DNA from: Nostoc mirabile CHAB5784
GTDB lineage: Bacteria; Cyanobacteriota; Cyanobacteriia; Cyanobacteriales; Nostocaceae
DNA length: 64,000 nt
Direction: 5' to 3'
Assembly (NCBI RefSeq): GCF_020829645.1
Contig: NZ_JAIVFS010000040.1
Coordinates: 1 to 64,000 of the forward strand
A program made the translations under genes and the position numbers. Shown one piece after another: positions 24,739 to 33,942 of this stretch. How positions within the stretch are numbered: position 1 is the first letter of the stretch; each line of letters starts with the position of its first letter. The notes beneath the pieces were generated by a model. It was not told the origin of the DNA. It was given only the letters and a program-made list of their open reading frames with translations, and searched no databases.

Positions 24739-24938
24739 GGTGTCAACTTAAGCTAAAAATAGCAAAACTTTCGGCTTGACTCAACCGCCTAGAACTAAAG
24801 TTCTTTGGCTTTTAGCTAAAGTCTACTGAAGTAGACTAAAGATTTTTGGCTATATTTAGTCATCAAAAGAAGACTTTCGCTAAAAGCCAAGGAACTGAAG
24901 TTCCTTGCGGGACATAGCTTTTACGTTAAGTTTACACC
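24739..24938. repeat. About 200-bp MITE-like element, TIR GGTGTCAACTTAA (copy 2)
   Basis: Ends GGTGTCAACTTAAGC and TTAAGTTTACACC. Interior hairpins AGTCTACTGAAGTAGACT and GGAACTGAAGTTCC match the copies at 8284 and 49962. It occupies most of the gene-free stretch 24501-25112, which also has a solo element end TGCGTAAGTCCTA at 25051. Confidence 0.88.
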
Positions 24939-25112
24939 TATGAGCTTTTTCTGTGCCCCTACAGCATGGCCTATTTACGATCGCAGGATAATTAAAAAAA
25001 GCCTGAAACAACGGATTTTCGTTAATTCACATCACGATGCATTTGTACAGTGCGTAAGTCCTAATTTATTAGGATAATAAATAAAATACAAATATAATCT
25101 TGGTTAAAGCCT

Positions 25113-25871
25113 GTGACTTCCCTATCGGCATTAACTTTACCTGACCACACCCAGTTACCAGACTCAGATGGTACATTCGTGAAAAACTGGCAAGAGCATC
25201 CGCAAAGTATTTTACTCACTGACTCGATTAAACTTGTCTTAGAGGAACTTTATCCTGATAGTCAATATTGTATTGGACAGGATTTAGGCATCTACTGGCG
25301 ATTGACAGATCCTCCTGAGAAAGGGGCTGAAGCACCAGACTGGTTTTATGTACCCAATGTACCACCGACCCTTGACGGTAAAACGCGGCGTTCTTATGTG
25401 CTGTGGAAGGAGTATGTTGCACCCTTAATTGTGCTGGAATTTGTCTCTGGAGATGGTTCAGAAGAACGAGATAACACACCGCCATCTCAACGGGATGGTG
25501 GAAATGTTGGTAAATTTTGGGTTTATGAGCAGGCAATTCGAGTGCCTTATTATGGAATTTATGAAGTAGCAAAAGCGCAGATTGAGGTGTATCACCTAGT
25601 GGATAATACTTATCAACTAATGAAACCCAATGAACGAGGACATTACCCAATTGCTCCTATGGGGGTAGAGTTAGGAATTTGGCAAGGATTTTATCAGAAT
25701 GCAGAGTTACCTTGGTTGCGCTGGTGGGATGCACAAGGAAATTTATTGCTAACAGGTGAGGAACGGGCTGTCATTGAGCGACAAAAGCGGGAGAGAATTG
25801 TAGAGAAATTGCGTACTCTCTCTATTGAACAACTCAACGCTTTAGGAATTGACCCAGAAATGTTGGATTAA
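25113..25871 (+). CDS. Uma2-family (DUF820) endonuclease-like protein
   Basis: A 252-residue Uma2-type PD-(D/E)XK protein. PDWFYVPNVPPTLDGKTRRS near residue 73 holds the acidic residue, APLIVLEFVSGDGSEERD near 107-124 the E motif, and VGKFWVYEQAIRVPYYGIYE the next strand-helix. The C-terminus is a charged helix ending in LRTLSIEQLNALGIDPEM, common in this subfamily. The start is GTG 25113. It is a single rightward gene with repeat DNA upstream. The role of the family is not known. Confidence 0.85.
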   Translation: MTSLSALTLPDHTQLPDSDGTFVKNWQEHPQSILLTDSIKLVLEELYPDSQYCIGQDLGIYWRLTDPPEKGAEAPDWFYVPNVPPTLDGKTRRSYVLWKEYVAPLIVLEFVSGDGSEERDNTPPSQRDGGNVGKFWVYEQAIRVPYYGIYEVAKAQIEVYHLVDNTYQLMKPNERGHYPIAPMGVELGIWQGFYQNAELPWLRWWDAQGNLLLTGEERAVIERQKRERIVEKLRTLSIEQLNALGIDPEMLD

Positions 25872-25991
25872 GAAACATTTTTTCGCTATGAACTTATGAA
25901 ATCATGTACTTATTAATGTATAATTAAGCCCAAGAGTTCAGGGTGCTTGTCAAGTATTAAATTACTTGCTGGTACTGCCAAAGCATGTTGT

Positions 25992-26252
25992 ATGTCTAAA
26001 TCTGTAATCACCGTTACCGTCAAATTGTTCGCTGCTTATCAAGAAGCCTTTAAGGTTTCGGAACTGGTGCTGGAATTTCCCAATAGTATGCCAGTCAAAA
26101 CAGTATGCGATCGCCTCATAGCTGAACACCCCGAACTCTCCCAATGGCGAGACATCACCCGCTTTGGAATTAATCTAATATTTGTCGAACCAGATACCCT
26201 ACTACAAGATGGGGATGAAGTCGTGCTGATTCCACCAGTCAGTGGTGGGTAG
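25992..26252 (+). CDS. MoaD/ThiS family sulfur-carrier protein
   Basis: An 86-residue ubiquitin-like protein ending in the diagnostic double glycine (DEVVLIPPVSGG). MoaD-type proteins carry sulfur as a C-terminal thiocarboxylate for molybdopterin synthesis; ThiS relatives serve thiamin. VTVKLFAAYQEAFKVSELVL at the N-terminus and INLIFVEPDTLLQDGDEV fit MoaD better. I place the start at ATG 25992 (MSKSVITVTV); a longer frame from 25947 adds an unconserved leader. No other molybdenum-cofactor gene is nearby, so the pathway is inferred from family only. Confidence 0.8.
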   Translation: MSKSVITVTVKLFAAYQEAFKVSELVLEFPNSMPVKTVCDRLIAEHPELSQWRDITRFGINLIFVEPDTLLQDGDEVVLIPPVSGG

Positions 26253-26389
26253 CAAAATAGTTATGAGTTATCGAACAGAATACATGCGTCAGGAGTCAGA
26301 ATTCAGTTGGGTATTTTGACAGAAATTGCGGATAGCGCAGCGTTAGCGAGTCCGCGAGCGTCTGAATAACCGGCGTTTTTGCACCCCCA

Positions 26390-26450
26390 CCAAATCGTAG
26401 ATTTGGTGGTGCAACAATTCAGTCGCGGGTCTGAATCCCCGACTGTAAGC
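26390..26450. other. Adjacent hairpins upstream of the TnpB remnant
   Basis: CACCAAATCGTAGATTTGGTG (a 9-bp stem with a 3-nt loop) is followed by CGCGGGTCTGAATCCCCGAC, a second stem. They lie in 26253-26485, which also holds GTTAGCGAGTCCGCGAGCG repeats. They may be remains of an IS605-group left end. The second stem superficially recalls a tRNA T-arm, but no tRNA can be folded around it. Confidence 0.4.
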
Positions 26451-26479
26451 GTTGCGTTAGCAGCTATACAAGTATTGCA

Positions 26480-26704
26480 AGTTTTTTGGATCAAGACGAG
26501 ATACCAGTTTATAAAAAAGGTACGCTTGCTACTTTTAGTGGCAAGAGAATCAAACGTGGTCTTTACAGAGCAAGTGGTAATCAGCTAATTAATGCAGACG
26601 TAAATGGATCTCTCAACATCTTGAGAAAAGCAATCCCTGAAGCTTTTGCCCAAGGGATAGAGGGGATTGTAGTTTCCCCAGTGAAGGTTAAACTTCTAAA
26701 CTAA
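26480..26704 (+). pseudogene. TnpB C-terminal remnant
   Basis: The frame LDQDEIPVYKKGTLATFSGK then RIKRGLYRASGNQLINADVN GSLNILRKAIPEAF is the C-terminus of an IS605-group TnpB different from the complete copy at 12822: the third RuvC acidic residue is in NADVNGSLNIL. Only about 72 of some 400 residues remain, and the first two catalytic residues and zinc finger are lost. Confidence 0.85.
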
Positions 26705-26728
26705 CAGAGTGGACATTTGTCCATATTG

Positions 26729-27580
26729 TTAGCAACTATTAGCAGTTAGCTTCACTAAGTGATCTAACTCTTGCTGCATCTGACTAACAACTAATTCATA
26801 ACATTCATTGACATAGTAGCGATCGCTGGCTGCTTCAGGGCCGTAGCGTTGAAATACAATTGGCGGACAAACCCGCGTGTAAATGGACACAGGCAATGGA
26901 ATGTTGGGTAACGGGCCAATTGCTAATCCCCAAGGCAGTCCAAGATAGATCGGAAAAACTTCCGGATCAATCCCCAACAGCCAAGGCATTCCCCATTCAT
27001 GGAGTTGCTGCACAATTTTGTAGCAGTCAGCCAGTATAATCAGCGTATCGTGAGCGCCCCAAGAAATCACAGGGACAATCGGCACATTTTCCCGCAACGC
27101 TAACTTGATAAATCCTTGTCGCCCCGCAAAGTAGATTTTGTTACGTAAATAATGCGGTCGGAAGACATCTTCGGCTCCACCTGGATAAACTAGCACACTC
27201 GCTCCAGAACGCAAGGCAGCGTAAGCCATTTTCGGATGAGCCATGATTGCTCCAGCCTTAACAACCAGTTGCGCTAGTGGCGGGCTAACCTGCCAAGCCT
27301 TGGGATGCATCAAACCATAAACGGGTTTCTCGACACCAAATCTTCGGAACCAGTCATACATCACCATTGTCATATCGGGAGCCGCAAGTCCCCCATTATG
27401 CGAACCAACAAATAGGACTTTTTCTTGGGGTGGAATATTCTCCCAGCCACTAGTTTGAACTCGGAAATAGTAGTGATAGAAAAAGCCCAACAGGGGCATC
27501 AGAGATTCTATGAACTTTGGATCTCGCTCATCCAAAGACCAACCGGGTTTTTTGTTTAAGAAATGTTGCTTTTTTGACAT
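26729..27580 (-). CDS. Lysophospholipid acyltransferase family protein
   Basis: A 283-residue acyltransferase with block I in VLFVGSHNGGLAAPDMTMVM (histidine then aspartate, near residues 60-68), block III in LVYPGGAEDVFRPHYLRN and block IV in VPIVPVISWGAHDT. This arrangement is that of the PlsC/DAGAT-like group that transfers acyl groups to glycerolipids or wax alcohols at the membrane. A hydrophobic segment lies around residues 30-38. Start at ATG 27580 (MSKKQHFLNKK). The substrate is unknown. It ends close to the TnpB remnant. Confidence 0.8.
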   Translation of the reverse strand: MSKKQHFLNKKPGWSLDERDPKFIESLMPLLGFFYHYYFRVQTSGWENIPPQEKVLFVGSHNGGLAAPDMTMVMYDWFRRFGVEKPVYGLMHPKAWQVSPPLAQLVVKAGAIMAHPKMAYAALRSGASVLVYPGGAEDVFRPHYLRNKIYFAGRQGFIKLALRENVPIVPVISWGAHDTLIILADCYKIVQQLHEWGMPWLLGIDPEVFPIYLGLPWGLAIGPLPNIPLPVSIYTRVCPPIVFQRYGPEAASDRYYVNECYELVVSQMQQELDHLVKLTANSC

Positions 27581-27589
27581 CGATGCATT

Positions 27590-27823
27590 CTAACAGGATT
27601 GGGAAAGGTCAAACAATCCTTTGTTAGGTATGACCACATTTGTTCCATGCACAAAACCTGATTCGTCTAAATACTTTAAGTCAGTTTCTTCTCTAACAGC
27701 AGCTAATTCCAACTTAATTACTTCTGCTCGGTCTTTTACTTTCTCTGGTAAGTGTAATCTTCTAAAGTTTAACAAACTTCGGTTTCGCCCAGCAGCCAAG
27801 AATCTCCTTAAAGGAGCGTCCAT
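27590..27823 (-). pseudogene. Small ORF resembling an IS630-type transposase remnant
   Basis: A 77-residue frame containing ELAAVREETDLKYLDESGF, reminiscent of the region leading to the first D-E element of IS630-type transposases (typically LKYLDESGF..). The rest does not follow the family and there is no catalytic second domain. It most likely is a truncated transposase piece upstream of the acyltransferase gene. It could instead be an unrelated small ORF. Confidence 0.45.
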
Positions 27824-28311
27824 ATTTTAAGTTACCTTGGTAGATGCTCTTATCTGGTGATTTTTAGCCATTTATGCAGATTTTAGAAAAATCATCGGTT
27901 TTATCGGAAATTAAAGGGTTTAAGACCCCAAACATTACACGTAGTGCGGAGTCGGAGCCACTCCGCCTCCGATCATTTTAAGTCGGGGTTTAAATCGAAC
28001 GTAGTTGCCACAACGCTCTTAACCTATCGCTTAGCACTTCTCAACTCTTAGAGACGCATTCGCGTTCGTCTGAAAATGTCTAAAATGTTTGAATGCGTGA
28101 ATTTTGTTAGCGCAGCGTAAAGCCTTCGGCATGGCAACGCTATGAGCGAGTCCGCGAGCGTCATTTTGAATTGTTAATCTGTCTGTGTCTAGCAATATAA
28201 TGCGCTTACGTTTTTACAGGGGCGTTTCAAAGTGATGCTAAAGCTGATAAGTAATCAAAAAGTAAGCAAGGAAATTTGATTACTAGCGCCAAAGATTGAT
28301 CTATAAAAGTT
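27824..28311. other. Gene-free repeat stretch
   Basis: No gene is visible. The stretch holds an imperfect inverted element from GGTTTAAGACCCC (about 27907) to CGGGGTTTAAATC (about 27983) with a CGGAGTCGGAGCCACTCCG hairpin at its centre, and a GTTAGCGCAGCG..GAGTCCGCGAGCG repeat (about 28107-28163) of the kind common across the window. Confidence 0.6.
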
Positions 28312-29505
28312 TTAGTTAGGTACGACTTGCTTCTGATTGACTAGCCAAACAGAGAGCAGAGCGATCGCTACACCAACGACAATAAAGCAATAAATGTAGC
28401 CGAAGTTATCCACAATCCTACCAAATACTGCTGCGCCGATTCCCTGCCCGACAAACAAGCTGAAGGCAAACAGCGAAACAGCAGTGCCTCGTGCTTCTGG
28501 GGAAAGCTCAGTGGCTTGGGTTTGGAGGGTGCTGTGCATCATATAAAAGCCCAATCCTATTAAAATACTCAAGGGGATAAACAGCATCCAGTTCTGGAAT
28601 AATGCGATCGCTAAGAAGCTGATAGACATCAAGCCTCCTCCCATTCCCATTAAACCAATTTCACCCAGTCGCCTGACGAACCATTTAACTGAGCGACTGT
28701 AAATCAGTCCACCGAATCCAAAACCACTGAGCATAAACCCGATCGCTACATAACTTAGACTATAGCGATCGCGCAGAAATGCGCCAATGTAAGCAAATGC
28801 CCCAAAGACGCAAAAGCCTTCCACAAACACCCCTATAATTACAGTCCGGGCGATCGGTTGCGTTAATAGTTGGTAATAAGGTCGAAATGTTATCCTACCT
28901 CTTTGATCTTGGGGACGTTGAACATTGCCCAGATGGCGTGTCCCCCGCCATAAAAGTCCAGCAATACCAAGAGAGACGATACCAAATAAAAGAAAGATGT
29001 CACGCCAGCTGATATATTCCCCAAAGATGCCGCCCAAACTACCACCCAGAATTTGACCTAGCATGAAGGCACTTAGATACTTGCCGATCGCAGCTTGGCG
29101 TTTTTCATAAGGAAAGTTGTCACCAATATAAGCTAGGGTGACGGGGATGATCCCAGCAGCAGCCATCCCTGTGAGAAACCGCAGCAAGGTAAGTAAGACG
29201 ATATTTGAGACAAAGGCACAAACAGCAGTACCCACAGCAAATGCTGCCAGTGCTATTGTAATTACCTTAAGTTTACCGATGCGATCGCCTAATGGGCCAT
29301 AGACTAACTGAAATAGCCCGTAGGGAATCGTGTATGCGGAGATAATCACCGCAGCACTGCCAACACCGACTTTAAACTCGTCGGCAATAATGTGCAGTAG
29401 AGGGTCAATCACCCGTGCATCAGCAATCACCATGAAAGCAGCAGCGCCCAACAGTCCTAATGAGACAGGTGTTTTGCCTGCGATGTCCGTTGCTAACCTA
29501 CCCAC
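28312..29505 (-). CDS. MFS transporter (drug-efflux type)
   Basis: About 397 residues with twelve hydrophobic segments. The motif A loop appears as VYGPLGDRIGKLKVI, motif C-like segments as IGDNFPYEKRQAAIGKYLSA and LGGSLGGIFGEYISW, typical of the Bcr/CmlA or AraJ-like proton-driven exporters. I place the start at GTG 29503-29505, which follows AGGAG by 9 nt and begins at GRLATDIAGKTPV; the longer frame to 29709 reads through repeat DNA and is not believable. A truncated AraC-type regulator lies divergently at 29770, possibly once its regulator. The substrate is unknown. Confidence 0.85.
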   Translation of the reverse strand: MGRLATDIAGKTPVSLGLLGAAAFMVIADARVIDPLLHIIADEFKVGVGSAAVIISAYTIPYGLFQLVYGPLGDRIGKLKVITIALAAFAVGTAVCAFVSNIVLLTLLRFLTGMAAAGIIPVTLAYIGDNFPYEKRQAAIGKYLSAFMLGQILGGSLGGIFGEYISWRDIFLLFGIVSLGIAGLLWRGTRHLGNVQRPQDQRGRITFRPYYQLLTQPIARTVIIGVFVEGFCVFGAFAYIGAFLRDRYSLSYVAIGFMLSGFGFGGLIYSRSVKWFVRRLGEIGLMGMGGGLMSISFLAIALFQNWMLFIPLSILIGLGFYMMHSTLQTQATELSPEARGTAVSLFAFSLFVGQGIGAAVFGRIVDNFGYIYCFIVVGVAIALLSVWLVNQKQVVPN

Positions 29506-29643
29506 TGCTATATTCTCCTGTAGTTTGAGTTTTCGCACTTCTAGAATAGACTTTTTGCAGAAGGGGAAGGGCTGGAGAAGTAAGAGAGTAGGACTAGCCC
29601 TTTCAAGGTGACTGGTAAAATCTCTTTTTTTCTCTCTGTGCCG

Positions 29644-29697
29644 CGCCAGTTGCTTCAAGTCTCTTAACCGCAAGGGCGCACTGGCTTCTTTGCGTCT
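29644..29697. repeat. Free copy of the GCCAGTGCGCCC segment, inverted
   Basis: GCGCCAGTTGCTTCAAGTC..TTAACCGCAAGGGCGCACTGGC is the reverse complement of the segment nested in the elements at 12522 and 53811. It lies between the MFS gene and the truncated AraC gene and overlaps a long fortuitous N-terminal extension of the MFS frame. Confidence 0.8.
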
Positions 29698-29769
29698 GGA
29701 GCGGTTCAAAAGTCTTTTATTTAACCTTATTAGGCACAGAGAACACAGAGTTAAGAGGTTAAAGACTAG

Positions 29770-30066
29770 TTGATCGCCTATATCAACGATAACTTAGACC
29801 AAAATTTGTCTTTAGCAGAAATTGCTGCGATTGCACAGATAAGTCCGCATTATTTTGCTAGCTTGTTTAAGCAATCAATGGGAATAGCACCTCATCAATA
29901 TGTCACTAAATGTCGAGTGGAAAGAGCAAAGTATTTACTTGCGAAGCGAGAATTATCAGTTATACAAGTCTCCCAACTAGTAGGATTTCAAAGTCAAAGT
30001 CATTTCACCAAGGTTTTTCGTAAATATATCGGCATCACTCCTCAAGGATTTAAGAAGCTACACTGA
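29770..30066 (+). pseudogene. AraC-family regulator, C-terminal DNA-binding half only
   Basis: A 98-residue frame from TTG comprising the double helix-turn-helix of an AraC regulator: LSLAEIAAIAQISPHYFASL as the first HTH and LSVIQVSQLVGFQSQSHFTK then VFRKYIGITPQGFKK as the second. No N-terminal sensing domain precedes it; upstream are repeats. It could be a stand-alone HTH protein, but lack of a ribosome site and of a good start points to a gene truncated at its 5' side. It begins at almost the same point (residues YIN) where the AraC frame at 62850 ends. Confidence 0.75.
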
Positions 30067-30256
30067 ATTTTTCGGAAGATAACGCTAGTTTTCGGAAGAT
30101 TGCGTGAGACGGCATAATCTTGTTAAAGCTAGACTCAATAGTTATCACCACACTTTGAGTCATATAGTGAGAAATCGTTGCTCATAGTTGCGACTGATGA
30201 TCTGGGATTAGAGCTAACTTAGCGATCGCCACAGTGACAAGACAATTTCATTAGGC

Positions 30257-30955
30257 TCAAGGTTGAATAGTCTTCGCCGACTGGTTAAATAACAAATCTC
30301 GTGACTTATCTGGATCAAGCGCTTGAGTTTTCAGTGCTTCTGCTTTCTCGTAAGCGCGAATTGTTGCTGGACGGGCTTTAATTGCCTCAAACCACCGCTT
30401 GAGATGAGGAAAATCTTCTAAATTCTGACTTTGGCGCTCATAGGGCACAATCCAGGGATAGGCAGCAATATCGGCGATGGAATAATCGCCAGCCACAAAT
30501 TCTCTATCTGCTAATTGCTTATTCAGCACTGCATATAAGCGTCCCGTCTCATTCACATAGCGGTTAATGGCATAGTCTATTTTTTCGGGAGCATAGGCGC
30601 TAAAGTGATGATTTTGTCCGGCCATTGGGCCCAGCCCTGCCATTTGCCAGAACAACCATTCTAAAACTTTAGTGCGATTACGTAAATCTTGGGGGATTAG
30701 TTTACCGGTTTTTTCTGCTAAATACAGCAAGATTGCACCAGACTCAAATACCGAAATCGGCGCACCTCCATCTGCTGGTTCGTGGTCAACGATCGCGGGG
30801 ATGCGATTGTTAGGAGAAATCTTTAAAAATTCCGCTTTAAATTGATCCCCAGCCCCAATATTCACAGGAATTATGGTATATTGCAAACCGACTTCTTCTA
30901 AGAAAATCGTAATTTTATGACCGTTTGGGGTTGTCCAATAATAAAGATCAATCAT
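30257..30955 (-). CDS. Glutathione S-transferase (YfcG/YghU-like)
   Basis: A 232-residue GST with the thioredoxin-fold N-terminal domain (MIDLYYWTTPNGHKITIFLE, NNRIPAIVDHE, SVFESGAILLYLAEKTGKLI) and the all-helical C-terminal domain (WQMAGLGPMAGQNHHFSAYA, YSIADIAAYPW). The N at TTPNGHK and the ESGA turn are as in the Nu-class YfcG-type enzymes that reduce disulfides with glutathione. Length normal; ATG 30955. It is a single leftward gene; gene-free repeat DNA follows on the other side to 31940. Confidence 0.9.
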   Translation of the reverse strand: MIDLYYWTTPNGHKITIFLEEVGLQYTIIPVNIGAGDQFKAEFLKISPNNRIPAIVDHEPADGGAPISVFESGAILLYLAEKTGKLIPQDLRNRTKVLEWLFWQMAGLGPMAGQNHHFSAYAPEKIDYAINRYVNETGRLYAVLNKQLADREFVAGDYSIADIAAYPWIVPYERQSQNLEDFPHLKRWFEAIKARPATIRAYEKAEALKTQALDPDKSRDLLFNQSAKTIQP

Positions 30956-31050
30956 GGTTATTTTTCCTAAAATTGTGCGATTGTTTTTTAAGTGAATGGT
31001 GCGGACACCTCTTTCGCATTTCTCACAAAATCTGAAAAAAATGAGGGTAA

Positions 31051-31197
31051 GGGACTTCCAAGAAATAAATTATCCAAATAAACGTAGACGCTTTGCGGCT
31101 TGCCGAAGGCTACCACAGAGGCACAGAGAACACAGAGGAATAAGGAGGAGAGAGTTTTTTCGCCAGTTTTTTGAGTATTTTTTTATTTGGAAGTCCC
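31051..31197. repeat. MITE-like element, TIR GGGACTTCCAA
   Basis: Ends GGGACTTCCAAGAAATAAA and TTTTATTTGGAAGTCCC. The interior contains ACCACAGAGGCACAGAGAACACAGAGG, a motif found in other elements here, and ACGTAGACGCTTTGCGGCTTGCCGAAGG. Confidence 0.85.
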
Positions 31198-31460
31198 TAA
31201 GAACTGCAAAAATGTATATAACGTAAGCATTTTAGCACTTTATACCCAAAAGTATTGCCCTAGAGGTAAGATGGAAAATCGCTGTCAGGAATGGAGCTAA
31301 AGCCCCATACTGGACTATTGTGCTGGGCTATTACTGATTTTGCATTATTAAAAAAGACGAGATCCTTAAAAAAAATTAACTTTTTAGTTTCTGGATGACA
31401 TTTTCAGGTTTTGCCTGGAAATCGTTGTTTGAAAGTGAATCTCAAATCGATAACTTCAGG

Positions 31461-31572
31461 CTAGTACCGCAAGGCAGAAGTCAAAAATCAAAAGTCAAAA
31501 GTCACGCATAATTGTATTCCAAGCTTTTGCGCCATTTGAAATGGTATGTTTATTTACGCCTTGCGGTACTAG
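31461..31572. mobile_element. MITE with 15-bp perfect TIR CTAGTACCGCAAGGC
   Basis: CTAGTACCGCAAGGC (31461-31475) and GCCTTGCGGTACTAG (31558-31572) are perfect inverted repeats around a 112-bp element containing AAAAATCAAAAGTCAAAAGTCA. CTAG at both ends may be the target duplication. Confidence 0.88.
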
Positions 31573-31695
31573 GTGGTTAACATCCATTTTATTCCCTATT
31601 AAGGATTTATCAGCCGCTTGCTGCACTTGAGCGCCAAGAGGTTATTTGTGTTGGGTTTAACGTTAGCTTGCTTTAGTTATGGATGGAGGTGTAGT

Positions 31696-31831
31696 CAATA
31701 CGGTTCGGTTAGTATATTTGGCTCTCGGAGATCCCCCCAACCCCCCTTAAAAAAGGGGGGCTTTTCCTCCTATTTACCCCCAATTTATCGGGGGTCGCCG
31801 TAGGCGGGGGGATCTTAACCGAACCGTATTG
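31696..31831. mobile_element. MITE with TIR CAATACGGTTCGGTTA
   Basis: CAATACGGTTCGGTTA and TTAACCGAACCGTATTG bound a 136-bp element with the CCCCCCTTAAAAAAGGGGGG and CCCCCAATTTATCGGGGG hairpins. A single end of the same kind is at 63773-63787. With the two preceding elements it fills the gap between the GST gene and the methyltransferase gene. Confidence 0.88.
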
Positions 31832-31940
31832 GAGGTGTAGTCCGAAGCTCATCTGTAGAGAAGATGTCGCTTTTCGAGAAGTTGTTGAAGTTAAATTGTC
31901 AACCCAAAATCTAGAATTTCAAAGACTTAGAGAGTAACTT

Positions 31941-32906
31941 ATGAGTGAAAAAACAGTAAAAGTGATTGAAGTAAACTTATTGCCAAAAGGAGATTATGTT
32001 TCGTCAGGATTTTCCACTATCCAGCCAGATTCCTATTTTCCCAATATAATTTTAGGAAATAAATTTGATTCTTTTTGGCTTTACTTGCGGCGGGATATTA
32101 CTCATAACTGGTACGTGGATAAACGAAAGCAGAATGTAGGATTTGTCAGCAGAGATGAAGCTCATATTTTATACAATACAGCCTTAAAATTTAAGGGTAA
32201 AAAAGCTTTAGAAATAGGTTGTTGGATGGGTTGGTCAGCTTGTCATTTGGCTCTAGGAGGAGTAGAGCTAGATGTAATCGATCCGATGCTATCCGAACAA
32301 TTATTTAATGAAAGCGTCACAGAATCACTAAAGTCGGCAGGCGTTAAGGAATCTGTGAATCTAATACCAGGATGTAGCCCTGAAAAAGTAGAAGAAATAG
32401 CAAATAAATTTCAACGTAAATGGTCATTGATATTTATAGATGGTAATCACGAAGCACCAGCTCCGCTCAATGATACAATTATTTGCGAACAACTTGCAGA
32501 AGCAGATGCTTTAATTTTATTTCATGATTTGGCTTCTCCCGACGTAGGCCAAGGCTTGGACTACTTAAAAGAGAAAGGATGGAACACAATGGTCTATCAA
32601 ACTATGCAAATTATGGGAGTTGCATGGCGGGGAAATGTTGAGCCTGTAATACACCAGCCAGATCCTAAAATTAATTGGCGCTTACCTCCACATTTACAAG
32701 GTTATTTTGTAAGTGGTTCAGTTCAAACTGCGGCGGAAGATAAATTTGCAGAAATTCTCAGAGCAGTTCGACCATATACTTTATTGAGTGAAAGAAAGTT
32801 ATTCTCGCTTTATAGTCAGGCAAAACAACTATATTGTTATCTTTTTTGGCTGCCAAAAATGTTACTACAAGCGATCGCTAGAATCAAACCTATTAAGCAA
32901 GACTAG
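31941..32906 (+). CDS. Class I SAM-dependent methyltransferase
   Basis: A 321-residue protein with motif I in KKALEIGCWMGWSACHLALG near residue 91, an acidic motif II in VELDVIDPMLSEQL, and WSLIFIDGNHEAPAPLNDTI, typical of the Methyltransf_24 group. These enzymes use S-adenosylmethionine to methylate small molecules or sugars; the substrate is unknown. The N-terminal 75 residues are a family-specific cap (FWLYLRRDITHNWYVD), the C-terminal 60 residues are basic. ATG 31941 follows GAGAGTAACTT. Standing alone between repeats. Confidence 0.75.
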   Translation: MSEKTVKVIEVNLLPKGDYVSSGFSTIQPDSYFPNIILGNKFDSFWLYLRRDITHNWYVDKRKQNVGFVSRDEAHILYNTALKFKGKKALEIGCWMGWSACHLALGGVELDVIDPMLSEQLFNESVTESLKSAGVKESVNLIPGCSPEKVEEIANKFQRKWSLIFIDGNHEAPAPLNDTIICEQLAEADALILFHDLASPDVGQGLDYLKEKGWNTMVYQTMQIMGVAWRGNVEPVIHQPDPKINWRLPPHLQGYFVSGSVQTAAEDKFAEILRAVRPYTLLSERKLFSLYSQAKQLYCYLFWLPKMLLQAIARIKPIKQD

Positions 32907-32968
32907 TTTTAACTATTGCAGTATTCGTCTATCTACTGCAAATAAGCCATCACTAGCAACATATAGCC

Positions 32969-33088
32969 CAATACGCTTGGGTTAAAGTCAAATTTTTAAC
33001 GTAGACGCTGCATCGGCTTGCCGCAGGCTACCGCAGAGGCGCAGAGGAAGCAGAGAGAAGAGAAAAAATGCTTAACCCAAGCGTATTG
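32969..33088. repeat. CAATACGCTTGGGTTAA element (copy 2, compact)
   Basis: CAATACGCTTGGGTTAA (32969-32985) and TTAACCCAAGCGTATTG (33072-33088) are perfect 17-bp inverted repeats. Its interior (AAATTTTTAACGTAGACGC..AGAGGAAGCAGAGAGAAG) is the uninterrupted form of the element at 52413. Confidence 0.9.
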
Positions 33089-33140
33089 ACATATAGCCAG
33101 CCGCTAGTGATGGCTTTCTCTGGATGAAACATAGAGCTTT

Positions 33141-33908
33141 TCATAGCGGTGATTTGGCGATCGCTGCCCAAACCCGATGGTGAACTTGAAGAATTGGTGT
33201 AGGATATTTTGCTTCGAGTAATGCCGCTAGTTCTCGGTCAAATACTTCTACCTTTTCTGGTATCAAGCTGGCTCCTACACCAGCACTAGCACGAATTCGA
33301 CCCCGCCAATCTTCGTGGGTATAAGGTACAAATACATCATAAGAAAATGTGCGGATTTCGCGGAATCCTCCTTCTCCAATATCTTGTAAGCACAAGGGAT
33401 ACAATCCATTACGTCCGCCCATTTCCCACACTGGATTATGAGCTTTTATCAGTTGTTCTGTGGCTTCAACTACATTACCTTTTAAGGGTATCCAATCAAA
33501 ATGAGCGATCGCAATTGAGCCATTTCTTCTCAATATCCGAGTAATTTCCTGGACAGCCCGGGGACGATCAAACCAATGCCAACACTGTCCAGCTGTCACC
33601 ACATCCGCACTTGCATCTGGTAACTCGGTATTCTCGGCAGTTGCGACTCGATAATCTACTTTGAGTTCGATAGATTCGCTTAACAGTCTCGCTTGTTCTA
33701 AAAGTGAAACTGATGGGTCTATGCCAATCACATAAGCACCTCTATCGGCAAAGCCCCGCGCTAGTGTTCCTGTTCCTGTACCAAGGTCAACAATATTCTG
33801 CCCTGGTAAACCTATACCATATTCAGACAGTTTATTAAATAATGAACTGGGAAAGCCAGCGCGGTGTTTTGCATAATCAGTAGCAGTTGCACCAAAATCA
33901 ATATTCAT
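33141..33908 (-). CDS. Class I SAM-dependent methyltransferase (Methyltransf_11)
   Basis: A 255-residue methyltransferase with motif I VDLGTGTGTLARGFADRGAY near residue 41, motif II VIGIDPSVSLLEQA, and ADVVTAGQCWHWFDRPRAVQ as motif IV, like the UbiE/trans-aconitate methyltransferase group. Probable small-molecule substrate. It is the last gene of a tight leftward unit: the upstream SDR gene ends 34 nt before its start. Role within the redox cluster is inferred from position only, perhaps methylating a quinone or phenol. Confidence 0.8.
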   Translation of the reverse strand: MNIDFGATATDYAKHRAGFPSSLFNKLSEYGIGLPGQNIVDLGTGTGTLARGFADRGAYVIGIDPSVSLLEQARLLSESIELKVDYRVATAENTELPDASADVVTAGQCWHWFDRPRAVQEITRILRRNGSIAIAHFDWIPLKGNVVEATEQLIKAHNPVWEMGGRNGLYPLCLQDIGEGGFREIRTFSYDVFVPYTHEDWRGRIRASAGVGASLIPEKVEVFDRELAALLEAKYPTPILQVHHRVWAAIAKSPL

Positions 33909-33942
33909 ACCTGCAAAACTATTTTTGTAACAATTGTTTTGG

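Noticed and set aside
26430..26450. tRNA T-arm
   Set aside because: GGGTCTGAATCCCC resembles a T-arm, but no acceptor or anticodon stems can be formed around it; it lies in transposon remnant DNA.
28312..29709. MFS protein of 465 residues starting at 29709
   Set aside because: The first 68 residues are encoded by dispersed repeats; GTG 29505 has a proper ribosome site and gives a normal MFS length.
31618..31803. A 61-residue ORF
   Set aside because: It overlaps the CAATACGGTTCGG MITE and its poly-C hairpins; no conserved protein.
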